A stretch of 64,000 nucleotides of DNA from Streptomyces antioxidans (lineage in GTDB: Bacteria; Actinomycetota; Actinomycetes; Streptomycetales; Streptomycetaceae), in contig NZ_LAKD02000011.1 in NCBI RefSeq assembly GCF_000968685.2, positions 62,001 through 126,000 of the forward strand, in the 5' to 3' direction. Positions 1 to 8,369 of the stretch are shown here, piece by piece. The notes beneath the pieces were generated by a model. That model worked only from the letters and a program-made list of their open reading frames with translations, did not search any database and was not told the DNA's origin. The position numbers were made by a program, and so were the translations under genes. Positions within the stretch are counted from its first letter, which is position 1; each line of letters starts with the position of its first letter.

Positions 1-474
1 TGGAAGGTTCCGCAGATGCGCCGCCAGTTGGGGACCGTCTTCCAGGATTTCCGGCTGCTTCCCAACAAGACGGTCGGGGAGAATGTCGCCTTCGCGCTCG
101 AGGTGATCGGCAAGCCGCGCGGCGCCATTCGGAAGACCGTTCCCGAGGTGCTGGATCTCGTGGGTCTCGGCGGTAAAGACGACCGTATGCCCGGTGAGCT
201 CTCCGGCGGTGAACAGCAGCGGGTGGCCATCGCCCGCGCCTTCGTCAACCGTCCGATGCTGCTGATCGCCGACGAGCCCACGGGAAACCTGGACCCCCAG
301 ACCTCCGTCGGCATCATGAAGCTGCTGGACCGGATCAACCGGACCGGCACCACGGTCGTCATGGCCACGCACGACCAGCAGATCGTGGACCAGATGCGCA
401 AGCGCGTGATCGAACTAGAGAAGGGCCGCCTCGTCCGCGACCAGTCCCGCGGCGTCTACGGCTACCAGCACTGA
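1..474 (+). CDS. ftsE: Cell-division ABC ATPase FtsE (5' end outside the window)
   Basis: This is the C-terminal part of FtsE, the cytoplasmic ATPase that works with the membrane protein FtsX to control peptidoglycan hydrolases during division. The frame is open from base 1 (W-K-V-P-Q before the first ATG at 16), so the Walker A motif lies left of the window and 16 is not the true start. Visible motifs are the Q-loop region (VFQDFRLL), the ABC signature LSGGEQQR, Walker [10 protein letters not shown] and the H-loop ATHD. The family is usually about 229 residues, so roughly 70 residues are missing at the edge. ftsX follows 9 bp downstream, the usual ftsEX operon. Confidence 0.96.
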   Translation, partial: WKVPQMRRQLGTVFQDFRLLPNKTVGENVAFALEVIGKPRGAIRKTVPEVLDLVGLGGKDDRMPGELSGGEQQRVAIARAFVNRPMLLIADEPTGNLDPQTSVGIMKLLDRINRTGTTVVMATHDQQIVDQMRKRVIELEKGRLVRDQSRGVYGYQH

Positions 475-483
475 AAGGACGCC

Positions 484-1395
484 ATGCGCGCCCAGTTCGT
501 CCTGTCGGAGATCGGCGTCGGTCTCCGCCGCAATCTCACGATGACCTTCGCGGTCATCGTCTCCGTGGCCCTCTCGCTCGCCCTGTTCGGCGGGTCCCTG
601 CTCATGCGCGAGCAGGTGAGCACGATGAAGGGCTACTGGTACGACAAGGTCAACGTCTCGATCTTCCTCTGCAACAAGAACGACAAGGAGACCTCGGCCA
701 ACTGCGCCAGGGGCGCGGTCACCGAGGCGCAGAAGCAGGAGATCGAGTCCGAGCTCAAGCAGATGAACATCGTCGAGTCGGTGCACTTCGAGACCAGTGA
801 GGAGGCGTACAAGCACTACAAGGAGCAGTTCGGCGACTCGCCGCTGGCCGACTCCCTGACCCCGGACCAGATGCAGGAGTCCTTCCGCATCAAGCTCAAG
901 GACCCCGAGCGCTATGACGTCATCTCCACGGCCTTCGCCGCGCGGCCCGGGGTGCAGGAGGTCCAGGACCAAAAGGCCCTGGTCGACGACCTGTTCAATC
1001 TGCTCAACGGCATGAACTTCGCGGCGCTCGGCGTGATGACGCTGATGCTGATCGTCGCGCTGATGCTGATCGTCAACACGGTGCGGGTGTCGGCGTTCAG
1101 CCGCCGCCGGGAGACCGGGATCATGCGGCTGGTCGGCGCGTCCAGCTTCTATATCCAGATGCCGTTCATCATGGAGGCCGCCATCGCGGGGCTGCTGGGC
1201 GCGGGCTTCGCCTGTGTACTGCTGGTGAGCGGGCAGTACTTCCTGGTCAACAACTGGCTGGTGGACAAGATCGATGTGATCAACTTCATCGGCTGGGACG
1301 CGGTGCTGGCGAAGCTGCCGCTGGTGCTCGCGATTGGCCTGCTCATGCCCGCTCTCGCGGCGTTCTTCGCGCTCCGCAAGTACCTCAAGGTGTGA
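484..1395 (+). CDS. ftsX: Cell-division membrane protein FtsX
   Basis: FtsX is the membrane partner of FtsE. The 303-residue product has one N-terminal membrane segment (about 20-42), an extracellular domain (about 45-170) and three C-terminal membrane segments (about 178-200, 225-247 and 275-297), the standard FtsX topology. The extracellular loop carries two cysteines (FLC...ANC) that could pair. In actinobacteria this loop contacts NlpC/P60 hydrolases of the RipC type (family knowledge). The ATG at 484 follows the RBS-like GAAAGGA and lies 9 bp after ftsE. A hairpin just after the stop suggests that the ftsEX transcript ends there. Confidence 0.96.
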   Translation: MRAQFVLSEIGVGLRRNLTMTFAVIVSVALSLALFGGSLLMREQVSTMKGYWYDKVNVSIFLCNKNDKETSANCARGAVTEAQKQEIESELKQMNIVESVHFETSEEAYKHYKEQFGDSPLADSLTPDQMQESFRIKLKDPERYDVISTAFAARPGVQEVQDQKALVDDLFNLLNGMNFAALGVMTLMLIVALMLIVNTVRVSAFSRRRETGIMRLVGASSFYIQMPFIMEAAIAGLLGAGFACVLLVSGQYFLVNNWLVDKIDVINFIGWDAVLAKLPLVLAIGLLMPALAAFFALRKYLKV

Positions 1396-1406
1396 CATTC
1401 GCCTAT

Positions 1407-1439
1407 GGCGCCGTACCGGATAACCCCCGGTACGGCGCC
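1407..1439 (+). terminator. Hairpin terminator after ftsEX
   Basis: A perfect 13-bp inverted repeat (GGCGCCGTACCGG at 1407-1419 and its complement at 1427-1439) with a 7-nt loop sits directly after the ftsX stop. Streptomyces terminators often lack a clear U-tract. It also argues against starting the next gene at 1392, inside ftsX. Confidence 0.7.
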
Positions 1440-1463
1440 TGTTGGTGCCCTACACTCACCGGC

Positions 1464-2675
1464 ATGTCGGGCCCGTGTTTGTTCGTCCATCCCCGCCGCA
1501 TTCGCCGCGGGGCCGCCCTGACATTGGTCTTCGCCAGCGTGCTCGCCACGGGGGCGGCTGTCGGTTCCTGGGGCGCCGAGCCCGGATCGCGCCGGGACCC
1601 GCAAGCCGCCCGGATACCGGCCCGCGGCTATGTCGGCGGGGTCGAGAGCGACCAGGTCAAGGCGGCCGCGGCGGCGGCCCAGGAGGACGGGAAGTCCGGT
1701 TCGAAGGCCGCCCGTGAGGTGGTCAGCCGCAGCGGAGACCGGTGGGGCGCGGTCTACAGCGCCCGTGAGTACGAGGGCTACCGCCAGACCCTCGACGGCG
1801 CCTATGTCGGCGTCGGGATCTCGGCCCGCCGGGACGCCCACGGGGGGATCGCGGTGGAGCGCGTCGAGCCCGGCAGCCCCGCCCAGAAGGCGGGGGTCCG
1901 CGCCGGTGACCGGTTGCGCACGGTCGACCGCAGAACCGTGACCGGGCGGCCCGTCACCGAGGTCGTGGCCCTGCTGCGCGGCCCCGCCGACGGCTCTCCG
2001 GGCACCCGGGTGGAGCTCGGGCTGCGGCGCGACGGCCACGCCTGGACGCAGGAGCTCCACCGGGCCCGGCTGACCACGGACCCGGTGACCGTCGACCGGC
2101 TCAGCGGCTACGACGAGCACAGACCCGGCGCCGTCCGGATCAAGGTCGACTCGTTCACCAAGGGCACCGGAGAGCGGATCCGGCGCGCGGTGCGCTCCAT
2201 CCCCCGGGGCGACGGCATCCTGCTGGATCTGCGGGGCAACTCCGGCGGGCTGGTCTCCGAGGCCGTCACCGCCGCCTCCTCCCTCCTCGACGGTGGCCTG
2301 GTCGCCACCTATGACGTCCGCGGTGACCAGCGAGTCCTCGACGCGCGACCGGGCGGCGACACCGACAGCCCGCTGGTGGTGCTGGTCGACGGCGGCACCA
2401 TGAGCGCCGCCGAACTGCTCACCGGCGCCCTCCAGGACCGCGGCCGCGCCGTGGTCGTGGGCTCCCGGACCTTCGGCAAGGGCTCGGTCCAGATGCCCAG
2501 CGAACTGCCCGACGGCTCGGTCGCCGAGCTGACCGTCGGCCACTACCGGACCCCCGCCGGGCGTAACGTCGACGGCGAGGGCATCGACCCGGACCTGACG
2601 GTCAAGGGCGACGACGGCCCCTCGGCGGAGGCGCGGGCGCGCACGGTATTGAGTGGCCTCGGGGGCGGGTCCTAG
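1464..2675 (+). CDS. S41-family C-terminal processing peptidase (CtpA-like)
   Basis: This is a secreted or membrane-anchored serine protease of family S41, 403 residues from the ATG at 1464. That start places a basic stretch (RRIRR) and a hydrophobic segment (about 16-34) at the N-terminus, as expected for a signal peptide; an in-frame start at 1392 would run through the ftsX terminator. A PDZ domain spans about 115-200 (YVGVGISA, then VEPGSPAQKAGVRAGD). The protease core shows ILLDLRGNSGG, the catalytic Ser in GGTMSAAEL and the catalytic Lys in FGKGSVQ. Such proteases degrade or process exported proteins. It lies between ftsX and smpB, an arrangement common in Streptomyces; no special link to division can be shown. 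Confidence 0.9.
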   Translation: MSGPCLFVHPRRIRRGAALTLVFASVLATGAAVGSWGAEPGSRRDPQAARIPARGYVGGVESDQVKAAAAAAQEDGKSGSKAAREVVSRSGDRWGAVYSAREYEGYRQTLDGAYVGVGISARRDAHGGIAVERVEPGSPAQKAGVRAGDRLRTVDRRTVTGRPVTEVVALLRGPADGSPGTRVELGLRRDGHAWTQELHRARLTTDPVTVDRLSGYDEHRPGAVRIKVDSFTKGTGERIRRAVRSIPRGDGILLDLRGNSGGLVSEAVTAASSLLDGGLVATYDVRGDQRVLDARPGGDTDSPLVVLVDGGTMSAAELLTGALQDRGRAVVVGSRTFGKGSVQMPSELPDGSVAELTVGHYRTPAGRNVDGEGIDPDLTVKGDDGPSAEARARTVLSGLGGGS

Positions 2676-2693
2676 TGCGAGAATGGCCTGACC

Positions 2694-3173
2694 ATGGCTA
2701 AAGAGACAGGTCGCAAGCTGATCGCGCAGAACAAGAAGGCGCGGCACGACTACCACATCCTGGACACCTACGAGTGCGGGCTGGTGCTGACCGGGACCGA
2801 GGTGAAGTCGCTCCGCCAGGGGCGGGCCTCGCTCGCGGACGGCTTCGCCCAGGTGGACGGCGGCGAGGCATGGCTGCACAACGTGCACATCCCCGAGTAC
2901 AGCCAGGGCACCTGGACCAACCACTCGGCCCGCCGCAGGCGCAAGCTGCTGCTGCACCGGGCGGAGATCGACAAGCTGATCGGCAAGACCCAGGAGACCG
3001 GCCACACCCTGGTGCCGCTGGCCCTGTACTTCAAGGACGGCCGGGCCAAGGTCGAGGTCGCGCTGGCCAAGGGTAAGAAGGAGTACGACAAGCGCCAGAC
3101 CCTGCGGGAGAAGCAGGACCGCCGCGAGACCGAACGCGCGATCTCGGCGGCCCGCCGCCGCCAGCGGGTCTGA
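2694..3173 (+). CDS. smpB: SsrA-binding protein SmpB
   Basis: SmpB binds tmRNA and delivers it to stalled ribosomes in trans-translation. The 159-residue protein has the family hallmarks: the N-terminal [13 protein letters not shown], the [12 protein letters not shown] segment, HIPEYSQG and a basic tail with [17 protein letters not shown]. Its length is typical. The ATG at 2694 lies 18 bp after the S41 peptidase stop. The ssrA RNA gene follows 129 bp downstream on the same strand, so both parts of the ribosome-rescue system are adjacent. Confidence 0.98.
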   Translation: MAKETGRKLIAQNKKARHDYHILDTYECGLVLTGTEVKSLRQGRASLADGFAQVDGGEAWLHNVHIPEYSQGTWTNHSARRRRKLLLHRAEIDKLIGKTQETGHTLVPLALYFKDGRAKVEVALAKGKKEYDKRQTLREKQDRRETERAISAARRRQRV

Positions 3174-3302
3174 CCAGCGCGCCTGCCAGCGGGAAGGCGC
3201 GCCCCGGGCGGCGGGAATGATGTGGCCCTGTCGCGCGTTGTTCACCTATGATGGCTCTGCGCCCCACCGAGGGCGTGGCACCACCTATTGAAAACACCAC
3301 AT

Positions 3303-3670
3303 GGGGATGATCGGTTTCGACAGCGGCTGTCGAAGCAGGGGAAGCGAGCCGAGGAAGCGGCAATGATCTCGTTAACCATATGTCGCAACCAATAATCGCC
3401 AACACCAAGCGCGATTCCTTCGCCCTCGCTGCCTAAGTAGCGACCTTGCGAAGTGTCAGCCCGGGGCTGTTCCCGACCCGGATCCTGGCATCGACTAGGG
3501 AACTAAACCACTAGACCCGGCCACGGGGTCTAGTGGGAAATCAAACAGTGGCTGGGCCCGTCGGAGACTTGTCCGCGTGATCTCCGGGGCCGAGAAAAGC
3601 ACAGCGGACTGCGCTCGGAGAAGCCCTGATTCCGCACCGTTGGACGCGGGTTCGATTCCCGCCATCTCCA
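3303..3670 (+). ncRNA. ssrA: tmRNA (ssrA)
   Basis: This is transfer-messenger RNA. The 5' end GGGGATG pairs with CATCTCC at 3664-3669 plus the flanking base, forming the tRNA-like acceptor stem. The T-arm reads GGTTCGATTCC at about 3649-3659. The CCA end is not encoded (CTC follows the discriminator A at 3670). The tag reading frame runs from GCC at 3398 to TAA at 3434 and encodes ANTKRDSFALAA, ending in the ALAA degron typical of actinobacteria. A C-rich stretch consistent with pseudoknots lies between the tag and the 3' tRNA-like part. The exact 5' end is inferred from acceptor-stem pairing. Confidence 0.97.
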
Positions 3671-3682
3671 CTCATCCCATGT

Positions 3683-3722
3683 ACGACGAGGGGCCCCGCC
3701 AGAAGGCGGGGCCCCTCGTCGT
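3683..3722 (+). terminator. Strong hairpin after ssrA
   Basis: A perfect 18-bp stem (3683-3700 with 3705-3722) closed by the tetraloop AGAA lies 12 bp after the tmRNA. The perfect, symmetric stem should also stop transcripts from the minus-strand genes that follow. Confidence 0.88.
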
Positions 3723-3742
3723 GTTTCGGCGCTCATCGGTGC

Positions 3743-3970
3743 TCAGACGAGCCGGTGTTCCCAGCGCAGCGCGGGACCGTCGCCAATGGAGTACGCGTGG
3801 GAGCGGGGGGTGACGCGGAGGCGCACGGCGCTGATGCCGGGGCGTTCGGCGTCCTGCCAGGCGATGAGCGTCCGCTCGATGTCGTCTCACAGCGCCACCG
3901 GACCGCCTTGCCGAACGGTCCAGCCGGAGCCGTTCTCGGTGAACGCGGCGAAGGACTCGCGGTGCGCCCC
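3743..3970 (-). pseudogene. C-terminal remnant of a methyltransferase-like protein, interrupted by a stop
   Basis: On the minus strand one frame reads RESFAAFTENGSGWTVRQGG, then PVAL, a stop, DDIERTLIAWQDAE, and ends in PALRWEHRLV before TGA at 3745-3743. The WTVRQ-GP-LWDDIE pattern resembles the C-terminus of the protein-L-isoaspartate methyltransferase-like enzymes found with peptide-modification clusters (from memory). In that family a Trp usually stands before D-D/E-I/V-E; here the codon is TGA (3889-3887), one transition away from TGG. No N-terminal methyltransferase domain is present because the DUF3592 gene lies immediately upstream. I read it as a truncated and broken gene; the family match is tentative. 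Confidence 0.5.
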
Positions 3971-3985
3971 GGCCCGGGGCGAGGG

Positions 3986-4420
3986 TCAGTTGAAGGCGAT
4001 CAGTAGGCCGAAGCCGGTGAAGAGCGTGCCGCCCAGGGTCAGGCCCGCTGCCGGGGCGACCATGTGGCGTCGCATCCATACCCGGGCCTTCTGCGACTCG
4101 TCCGGGAGGTACCTCACGTCCACCCTGCGGCCGGTCGCCAGCCCCAGGCCGATGCCCTGGGCTGCGGTCGTGAACTCCACCTCGTAGCCCTGGTGGTCAT
4201 GGAAACGGATGACCGGCGTTTGGAGCGGGTTCCGGTTCCCGTTGCGGTTGCGGCGGTCCACGATGTTGGCGACCACCAGCCCTTGCGTACGGACCCCCTC
4301 GCGGCGCAGCCGTCGCACCAGCCGGGCGTCGCGCCAGGCGGCGACGTAGAGCAACAGTCCGACCGTGAAGCACAGCAGATCGGCTCCGGGCATGGACATC
4401 GACGGGCCGCCTCTCGTCAT
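3986..4420 (-). CDS. DUF3592-type membrane protein
   Basis: The 144-residue protein has a hydrophobic segment near the N-terminus (about 13-26, LLCFTVGLLLYVAAW), a soluble middle domain with TQGLVVANIVDR and PVIRFHDHQGYEVEFTT, and a second hydrophobic segment at the C-terminus (about 121-143). This pattern, TM then a small beta-rich domain then TM, fits DUF3592 proteins, whose function is unknown. The ATG at 4420 was chosen because ATGs further in (MSMPG) would shorten the N-terminus only slightly. It runs toward the methyltransferase remnant and is divergent from the D,D-carboxypeptidase gene. Confidence 0.7.
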   Translation of the reverse strand: MTRGGPSMSMPGADLLCFTVGLLLYVAAWRDARLVRRLRREGVRTQGLVVANIVDRRNRNGNRNPLQTPVIRFHDHQGYEVEFTTAAQGIGLGLATGRRVDVRYLPDESQKARVWMRRHMVAPAAGLTLGGTLFTGFGLLIAFN

Positions 4421-4533
4421 GCTCGATGTGCTCGATTCGTTCCGTCCAACATGCAGGACGTGTTGATCCGGGGCTTCGGTTGCCTCCCGCGCACCCTGTC
4501 GCGCAGCCCCGGCGTACGGGATCCTTCCGTGCC

Positions 4534-6138
4534 ATGAACAGACCCCGCAGACCCCTGAAACGTCGTGCGTCCGGCTGGATCTGGCCCCTCGCCATCCCCC
4601 TCGTCATCGGGCTCGCCTTCACCCTCACCTGGAGCTCACCCGCTGGCGCGGACGCCTCCCGCGCCCCGATCGGCGACGCCATCGACACCATCCTCGCCGA
4701 TCCCCTGCTGAAGGGCGGCGCGGCCGGAGTCGTGGTCGCCGACGCCGACTCCGGTGCCGTGCTCTACCGGCACCGGCCCGACGACCGGCTGATGCCCGCC
4801 TCCAACACCAAGCTGTTCACCTCGGCCGCCGCCATGGGGCTGCTCGGCCCGGACCACCGCTTCCGCACCGATGTGCTGACCGACGGCAGCCGCCACGGCC
4901 GGGTGCTGCGCGGCGATCTGTATCTGCGCGGCACCGGCGACCCCACGATGCTCGCCGGGGACTACGACCGGCTGGCGAAGGGCGTCGCCGACGCGGGGAT
5001 CACCAAGGTCAGCGGGCGGCTGATCGCCGATGACACCCGCTTCGACGCCCAGCGGGTGGGCCGCTCCTGGGCGGCCGACGACGAGTCCTCGTACTACGCG
5101 GCGCAGATCTCCGCGCTGACCCTCGCCCCCGACACCGACTACGACGCGGGCAGCGTCATCGTGGAGGTCACCCCGGGCGCGGCGACCGGCGACCGGCCGA
5201 AGGTCACGGTCACGCCGCCGAACGCGTACGTACGGATCGACAACCGCGCGACCACCGGAAGCGGCGGCCTCACCGTCGAGCGGCAGCACGGCTCCAACAC
5301 CATCACCGTCAGCGGCGCCCTCCCGGCCGGGGCGGCGACCGCCAAGGAGTGGGTCAGCGTCTGGGCGCCCACCGGCTACGCCACCTCCGTCTTCGCCGAC
5401 GCCCTCGAACGGCACGGCGTCCGCGTGGCCGGACCCACCCGCCTGGGCCGGGCCGCCCCGGCGGACGCCCGGACGGTGGCGTCACACAGGTCCATGCCGC
5501 TCAGGGAAATGCTCGTCCCCTTCATGAAGCTGTCCAACAACATCCATGCCGAGGCGCTGACCAAGGCCATCGGCTATGCGACTGCCGGGCGCGGCACCTG
5601 GGACGCGGGGCTCGCGGCCATCGCCGACTGGCTGAAGAAGCGGGGTGTGGACAGCGGCGAGGTGCGCCAGGTGGACGGCTCGGGGCTGTCCCGGATGGAC
5701 AACATCGCGGCCGGGCGTCTCACTGAGCTGCTGCTGTCGGTGCGCGATGAGCCCTGGTACCCCGACTGGTACGCCTCGCTGCCGGTGGCCTGCGCCCCGG
5801 ACCGGTTCGTGGGCGGGACCCTGCGCACGCGGATGTGCTCCACCCCGGCCGCCGGGAACGCGCGCGGCAAGACCGGCTCCCTGACCGGTGCCTCCGCGCT
5901 CTCCGGCTATGTCACCGACGCGGACGGCAGGGAACTGGTCTACAGCGTCGTCCTCAACAACTACCTCGCCGCGTCGGTGAAGAACCTGGAGGACGCGATC
6001 GTGGTGACGCTCGCGGCGTCCGGCGAGGGCCATGCGGAGGCGGTACGGCCCCGTGCCGTAGGGGGCGCGACGGGTGCCGAGGCCGCCGAGGCCGACGCCG
6101 GACGCGAGTGCTCCTGGAGCAAGCCCCGGAGCTGCTGA
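4534..6138 (+). CDS. dacB: D-alanyl-D-alanine carboxypeptidase/endopeptidase, PBP4 (S13) family
   Basis: This low-molecular-mass penicillin-binding protein trims or cleaves peptidoglycan cross-links outside the cell. It has 534 residues from the ATG at 4534, which gives a basic N-terminus (RRPLKRR) and a signal or anchor segment (about 14-33) ending near SSPAGADA. The active-site motifs are SNTK (Ser90-Lys93), SNN (in KLSNNIHAEALTK) and KTG (GKTGSLTGAS). The long insertion between SxxK and SxN typical of PBP4 is present. Upstream in-frame sequence back to 4426 has no signal-peptide character and was excluded. It starts a plus-strand unit divergent from the DUF3592 gene. Confidence 0.92.
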   Translation: MNRPRRPLKRRASGWIWPLAIPLVIGLAFTLTWSSPAGADASRAPIGDAIDTILADPLLKGGAAGVVVADADSGAVLYRHRPDDRLMPASNTKLFTSAAAMGLLGPDHRFRTDVLTDGSRHGRVLRGDLYLRGTGDPTMLAGDYDRLAKGVADAGITKVSGRLIADDTRFDAQRVGRSWAADDESSYYAAQISALTLAPDTDYDAGSVIVEVTPGAATGDRPKVTVTPPNAYVRIDNRATTGSGGLTVERQHGSNTITVSGALPAGAATAKEWVSVWAPTGYATSVFADALERHGVRVAGPTRLGRAAPADARTVASHRSMPLREMLVPFMKLSNNIHAEALTKAIGYATAGRGTWDAGLAAIADWLKKRGVDSGEVRQVDGSGLSRMDNIAAGRLTELLLSVRDEPWYPDWYASLPVACAPDRFVGGTLRTRMCSTPAAGNARGKTGSLTGASALSGYVTDADGRELVYSVVLNNYLAASVKNLEDAIVVTLAASGEGHAEAVRPRAVGGATGAEAAEADAGRECSWSKPRSC

Positions 6139-6189
6139 GGTCTGAGGGCATGCCCCGGCCGCTGCCGCTGAGCGCGAGCGGCCGTCCCC

Positions 6190-7083
6190 TCAGGGCCGGT
6201 GGACCTGGCGAACCGTACGGAGGAACGCGCCCAGCACGCTCGGGACCGGGCCGAAGCGGTGCGCCAGGTGGAACTCCAGCCCCGCGGCGGCCGGTTCCAG
6301 CGGCAGCAGGGCCACCCCCACATGCCGGAAGCGCCGCATCCCCGCCGGGCCGATGCCGATGCCCAGCCCGCAGGCGACCAGCCCCAGCAGGGTGTGCAGA
6401 TTGTGCGCCTCATGCGCGATCCGCGGCTCGACCCCGGCGGCCCTGCACACGGCCAGCGCCACATCGGCGGCGGCGGGCTCGGCCTGCCGTGAGGAGAGGA
6501 TCAGCGGCTCGGTGTCCAACGCCCGTACGGGCACGGCCGCGGCGGCGGTCAGCGGATGGCCGGACGGCACCGCCGCCACCAGGGTCTCCCGGCCCAGCGG
6601 CAGGCTGGTCAGCCGCCGCCGGGCGGCCGCGGGCGGCGGGCCGCAGATGACCCCGGCGTCCAGGCTGCCGTCCAGCAGCGCCTCGATCTGCCGGGCGCTG
6701 GGGAGCTCCCGCAGCTCCAGCCGTACCTGCGGGCGGCGGGTCCGGAAGGCGGTGAACACCTCGGGCAGCACGGCGGCCAGCGCGGTGCCGAGGAAGCCGA
6801 TGGCCAGCGAACCGGTCTCGCCCCGCCCGGCGTCGGCCGCGTCCCGTACGGCGAGGTCGAGATGGTCCAGCACCTGCCGGGCCCGGGCGAGGAACGCCTC
6901 GCCCGCCGCGGTGGGCCGCACCCCGTGCCCGGTGCGGTCGAAGAGCTGTACGCCCAACTCGGTCTCCAGCGCCTTGATCTGCTGGGACAGCGGTGGCTGC
7001 CGGATGCCCAGCGCGGCGGCGGCGCGGCCGAAGTGGGCGTGCTCGGCGAGGGCGAGCGCGTAGCGGAGATGGCGCAGCTCCAT
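6190..7083 (-). CDS. LysR-family transcriptional regulator
   Basis: The 297-residue protein has an N-terminal winged helix-turn-helix (about 1-60: LRYALALAEHAHFGRAAAAL then QPPLSQQIKALE), followed by a periplasmic-binding-type effector domain (about 90-295). The ATG at 7083 places LRHLRYAL at the usual distance from the start; a TTG three codons upstream is also in frame. It is divergent from the alpha/beta hydrolase at 7177, with 93 bp between them. LysR proteins commonly control their divergent neighbour, so that hydrolase is the likely target (inference). The intergenic AT-rich segment (about 7097-7138, with TATATCTGATCGCGAATAA) is the probable binding region. Confidence 0.9.
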   Translation of the reverse strand: MELRHLRYALALAEHAHFGRAAAALGIRQPPLSQQIKALETELGVQLFDRTGHGVRPTAAGEAFLARARQVLDHLDLAVRDAADAGRGETGSLAIGFLGTALAAVLPEVFTAFRTRRPQVRLELRELPSARQIEALLDGSLDAGVICGPPPAAARRRLTSLPLGRETLVAAVPSGHPLTAAAAVPVRALDTEPLILSSRQAEPAAADVALAVCRAAGVEPRIAHEAHNLHTLLGLVACGLGIGIGPAGMRRFRHVGVALLPLEPAAAGLEFHLAHRFGPVPSVLGAFLRTVRQVHRP

Positions 7084-7176
7084 AAGGGCCAAGCCTATAT
7101 CTGATCGCGAATAATCCCTTCACGTCTCATATATCGAAGAGGAAAGCATGGTGGCGCCGGTGCTCGACTGTTCCGC

Positions 7177-8103
7177 ATGAGCGAAGTGAGCGAAGCGAGT
7201 AAAGCCAGTGAAGCGAGTAAAGCCAGTGAAGCGAGTAAAGCCAGTGAAGTGAGCGAAACGCGAGAACACGGCGAGGCGACGATCGAGGGCGTGCGACTGC
7301 ACTGGGTGCGGGCGGCGGTGGGCCCCGGGACCCCCGTCGTCCTGCTGCACGGCTGGCCGCAGACCTGGTACGCCTGGCGCAAGGTGATCCCCGAACTCGC
7401 CCGCCACCACGAGGTGTTCGCGGTGGACCTGCCGGGCCTGGGAGACTCGGGCCCGTCCCCGCGCGGCCACGGCGTCCGGATCGCCGCCGATCTGCTCGAC
7501 GCCTGGCGCGCCGAGCTGGGCCTGGGGCGGGTCCATGTCGTCGGCCACGATCTGGGCGGCCCGATCGGCTATGCGTGGGCCGCCGCCCACCCCGCCCACG
7601 TCCGCAGCTTCACCCTGCTCGCCGTACCCCTGCACGGCTTCGGGCTGAGCGAACTGATCGCCCGCGCCGGGCTCTGGCACTTCGGCCTCTTCTCGGTGCC
7701 CGGCCTCGCGGAGGAGCTGGCCGCGGGCCGGGAGCGGATCCTGCTGGAGCACTTCTACGGGCACGCCCTGGAGACCGGGGCCATCCGCCCCGCCGATGTC
7801 GACACCTATCTGCGCAGCTACACCCGCCCGGGCCGACTGGCCAACGGCTTCGGGTACTACCGCAACGTCCCCGCCGACACCGCCGCCCTCGCCGAACTCG
7901 CCCGCACCCCGCTCCCGATGCCCACCCTGGCCGTCGGCTGCGGCCGGGCCGGAGGACCGGCCCCCGTCCACAGCCTCAGCCAGGTCGCCCCGGCGACCCG
8001 CGGCGCGGTGATCGACGACAGCGGCCACTACCTTCCCGAGGAACGGCCCGGCCCCTTGTTGTCCCTGCTCAGGCCCTTCCTCTCGGAGGCCGACGCCTCC
8101 TGA
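7177..8103 (+). CDS. Alpha/beta hydrolase (epoxide hydrolase/dehalogenase-like)
   Basis: The 308-residue enzyme has the alpha/beta-hydrolase fold with the oxyanion motif HGWPQTW (about residues 52-58) and a nucleophile elbow GHDLGG. Asp replaces Ser at the nucleophile, as in epoxide hydrolases and haloalkane dehalogenases. The general-base His is in DSGHYLPEERP near the C-terminus. The substrate cannot be told from the sequence. The first 28 residues are low-complexity repeats (SEASKA) encoded by a tandem DNA repeat, and no homologous domain begins before about residue 32. The ATG at 7177 is used, but a start within the repeat cannot be excluded. It is divergent from a LysR gene that probably regulates it. 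Confidence 0.85.
   Translation: MSEVSEASKASEASKASEASKASEVSETREHGEATIEGVRLHWVRAAVGPGTPVVLLHGWPQTWYAWRKVIPELARHHEVFAVDLPGLGDSGPSPRGHGVRIAADLLDAWRAELGLGRVHVVGHDLGGPIGYAWAAAHPAHVRSFTLLAVPLHGFGLSELIARAGLWHFGLFSVPGLAEELAAGRERILLEHFYGHALETGAIRPADVDTYLRSYTRPGRLANGFGYYRNVPADTAALAELARTPLPMPTLAVGCGRAGGPAPVHSLSQVAPATRGAVIDDSGHYLPEERPGPLLSLLRPFLSEADAS
7195..7248 (+). repeat. 18-bp tandem repeat, three perfect copies
   Basis: The unit GCGAGTAAAGCCAGTGAA is repeated three times without mismatch at 7195-7212, 7213-7230 and 7231-7248, with partial degenerate copies on both sides. It encodes a repeating Ala-Ser-Lys-Ala-Ser-Glu peptide at the N-terminus of the hydrolase. Confidence 0.95.
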
Positions 8104-8369
8104 CAGCGGCCCCCGCGAGGCCCGGCAGCCGTCGCACGAGGGCTGCCAGGGCGGAGGCGAGGGCGGTGAGCGGCGAACGGCGGCGGCGTGGCGCGGGGGT
8201 GGGGGAGGGGCGGGGGACGACGGGGCGGGAGGCGAGGAAGCGGATCATGCCACTACGGTCCCGGGCCCAGCCGGGAGCGGTCCAACACCTGATCGGGGGC
8301 CATTCACGCATCTGCGTTGTCAATGCTGGCCGGGTGGGGATCCAGGGGCGCGTCGGTCACCATGTGCGG

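Noticed and set aside
1149..3245. 698-residue minus-strand open frame across ftsX, the S41 peptidase and smpB
   Set aside because: It is the opposite-strand shadow of three well-supported genes; its composition is Arg/Gly/Pro-rich without any domain.
3241..3252. Promoter of ssrA with -10 TATGAT at 3247-3252
   Set aside because: The -10 is good, but no acceptable -35 lies at 16-18 bp, so the call would be unsupported.
3303..3670. Integration site (att) at the ssrA 3' end
   Set aside because: I looked for a second copy of the ssrA 3' end and for an integrase and found neither in the window.
7575..8369. N-terminal extension of the second LysR regulator into the hydrolase gene
   Set aside because: The extra sequence is an out-of-frame shadow of the hydrolase; the LysR domain begins only after 8370.
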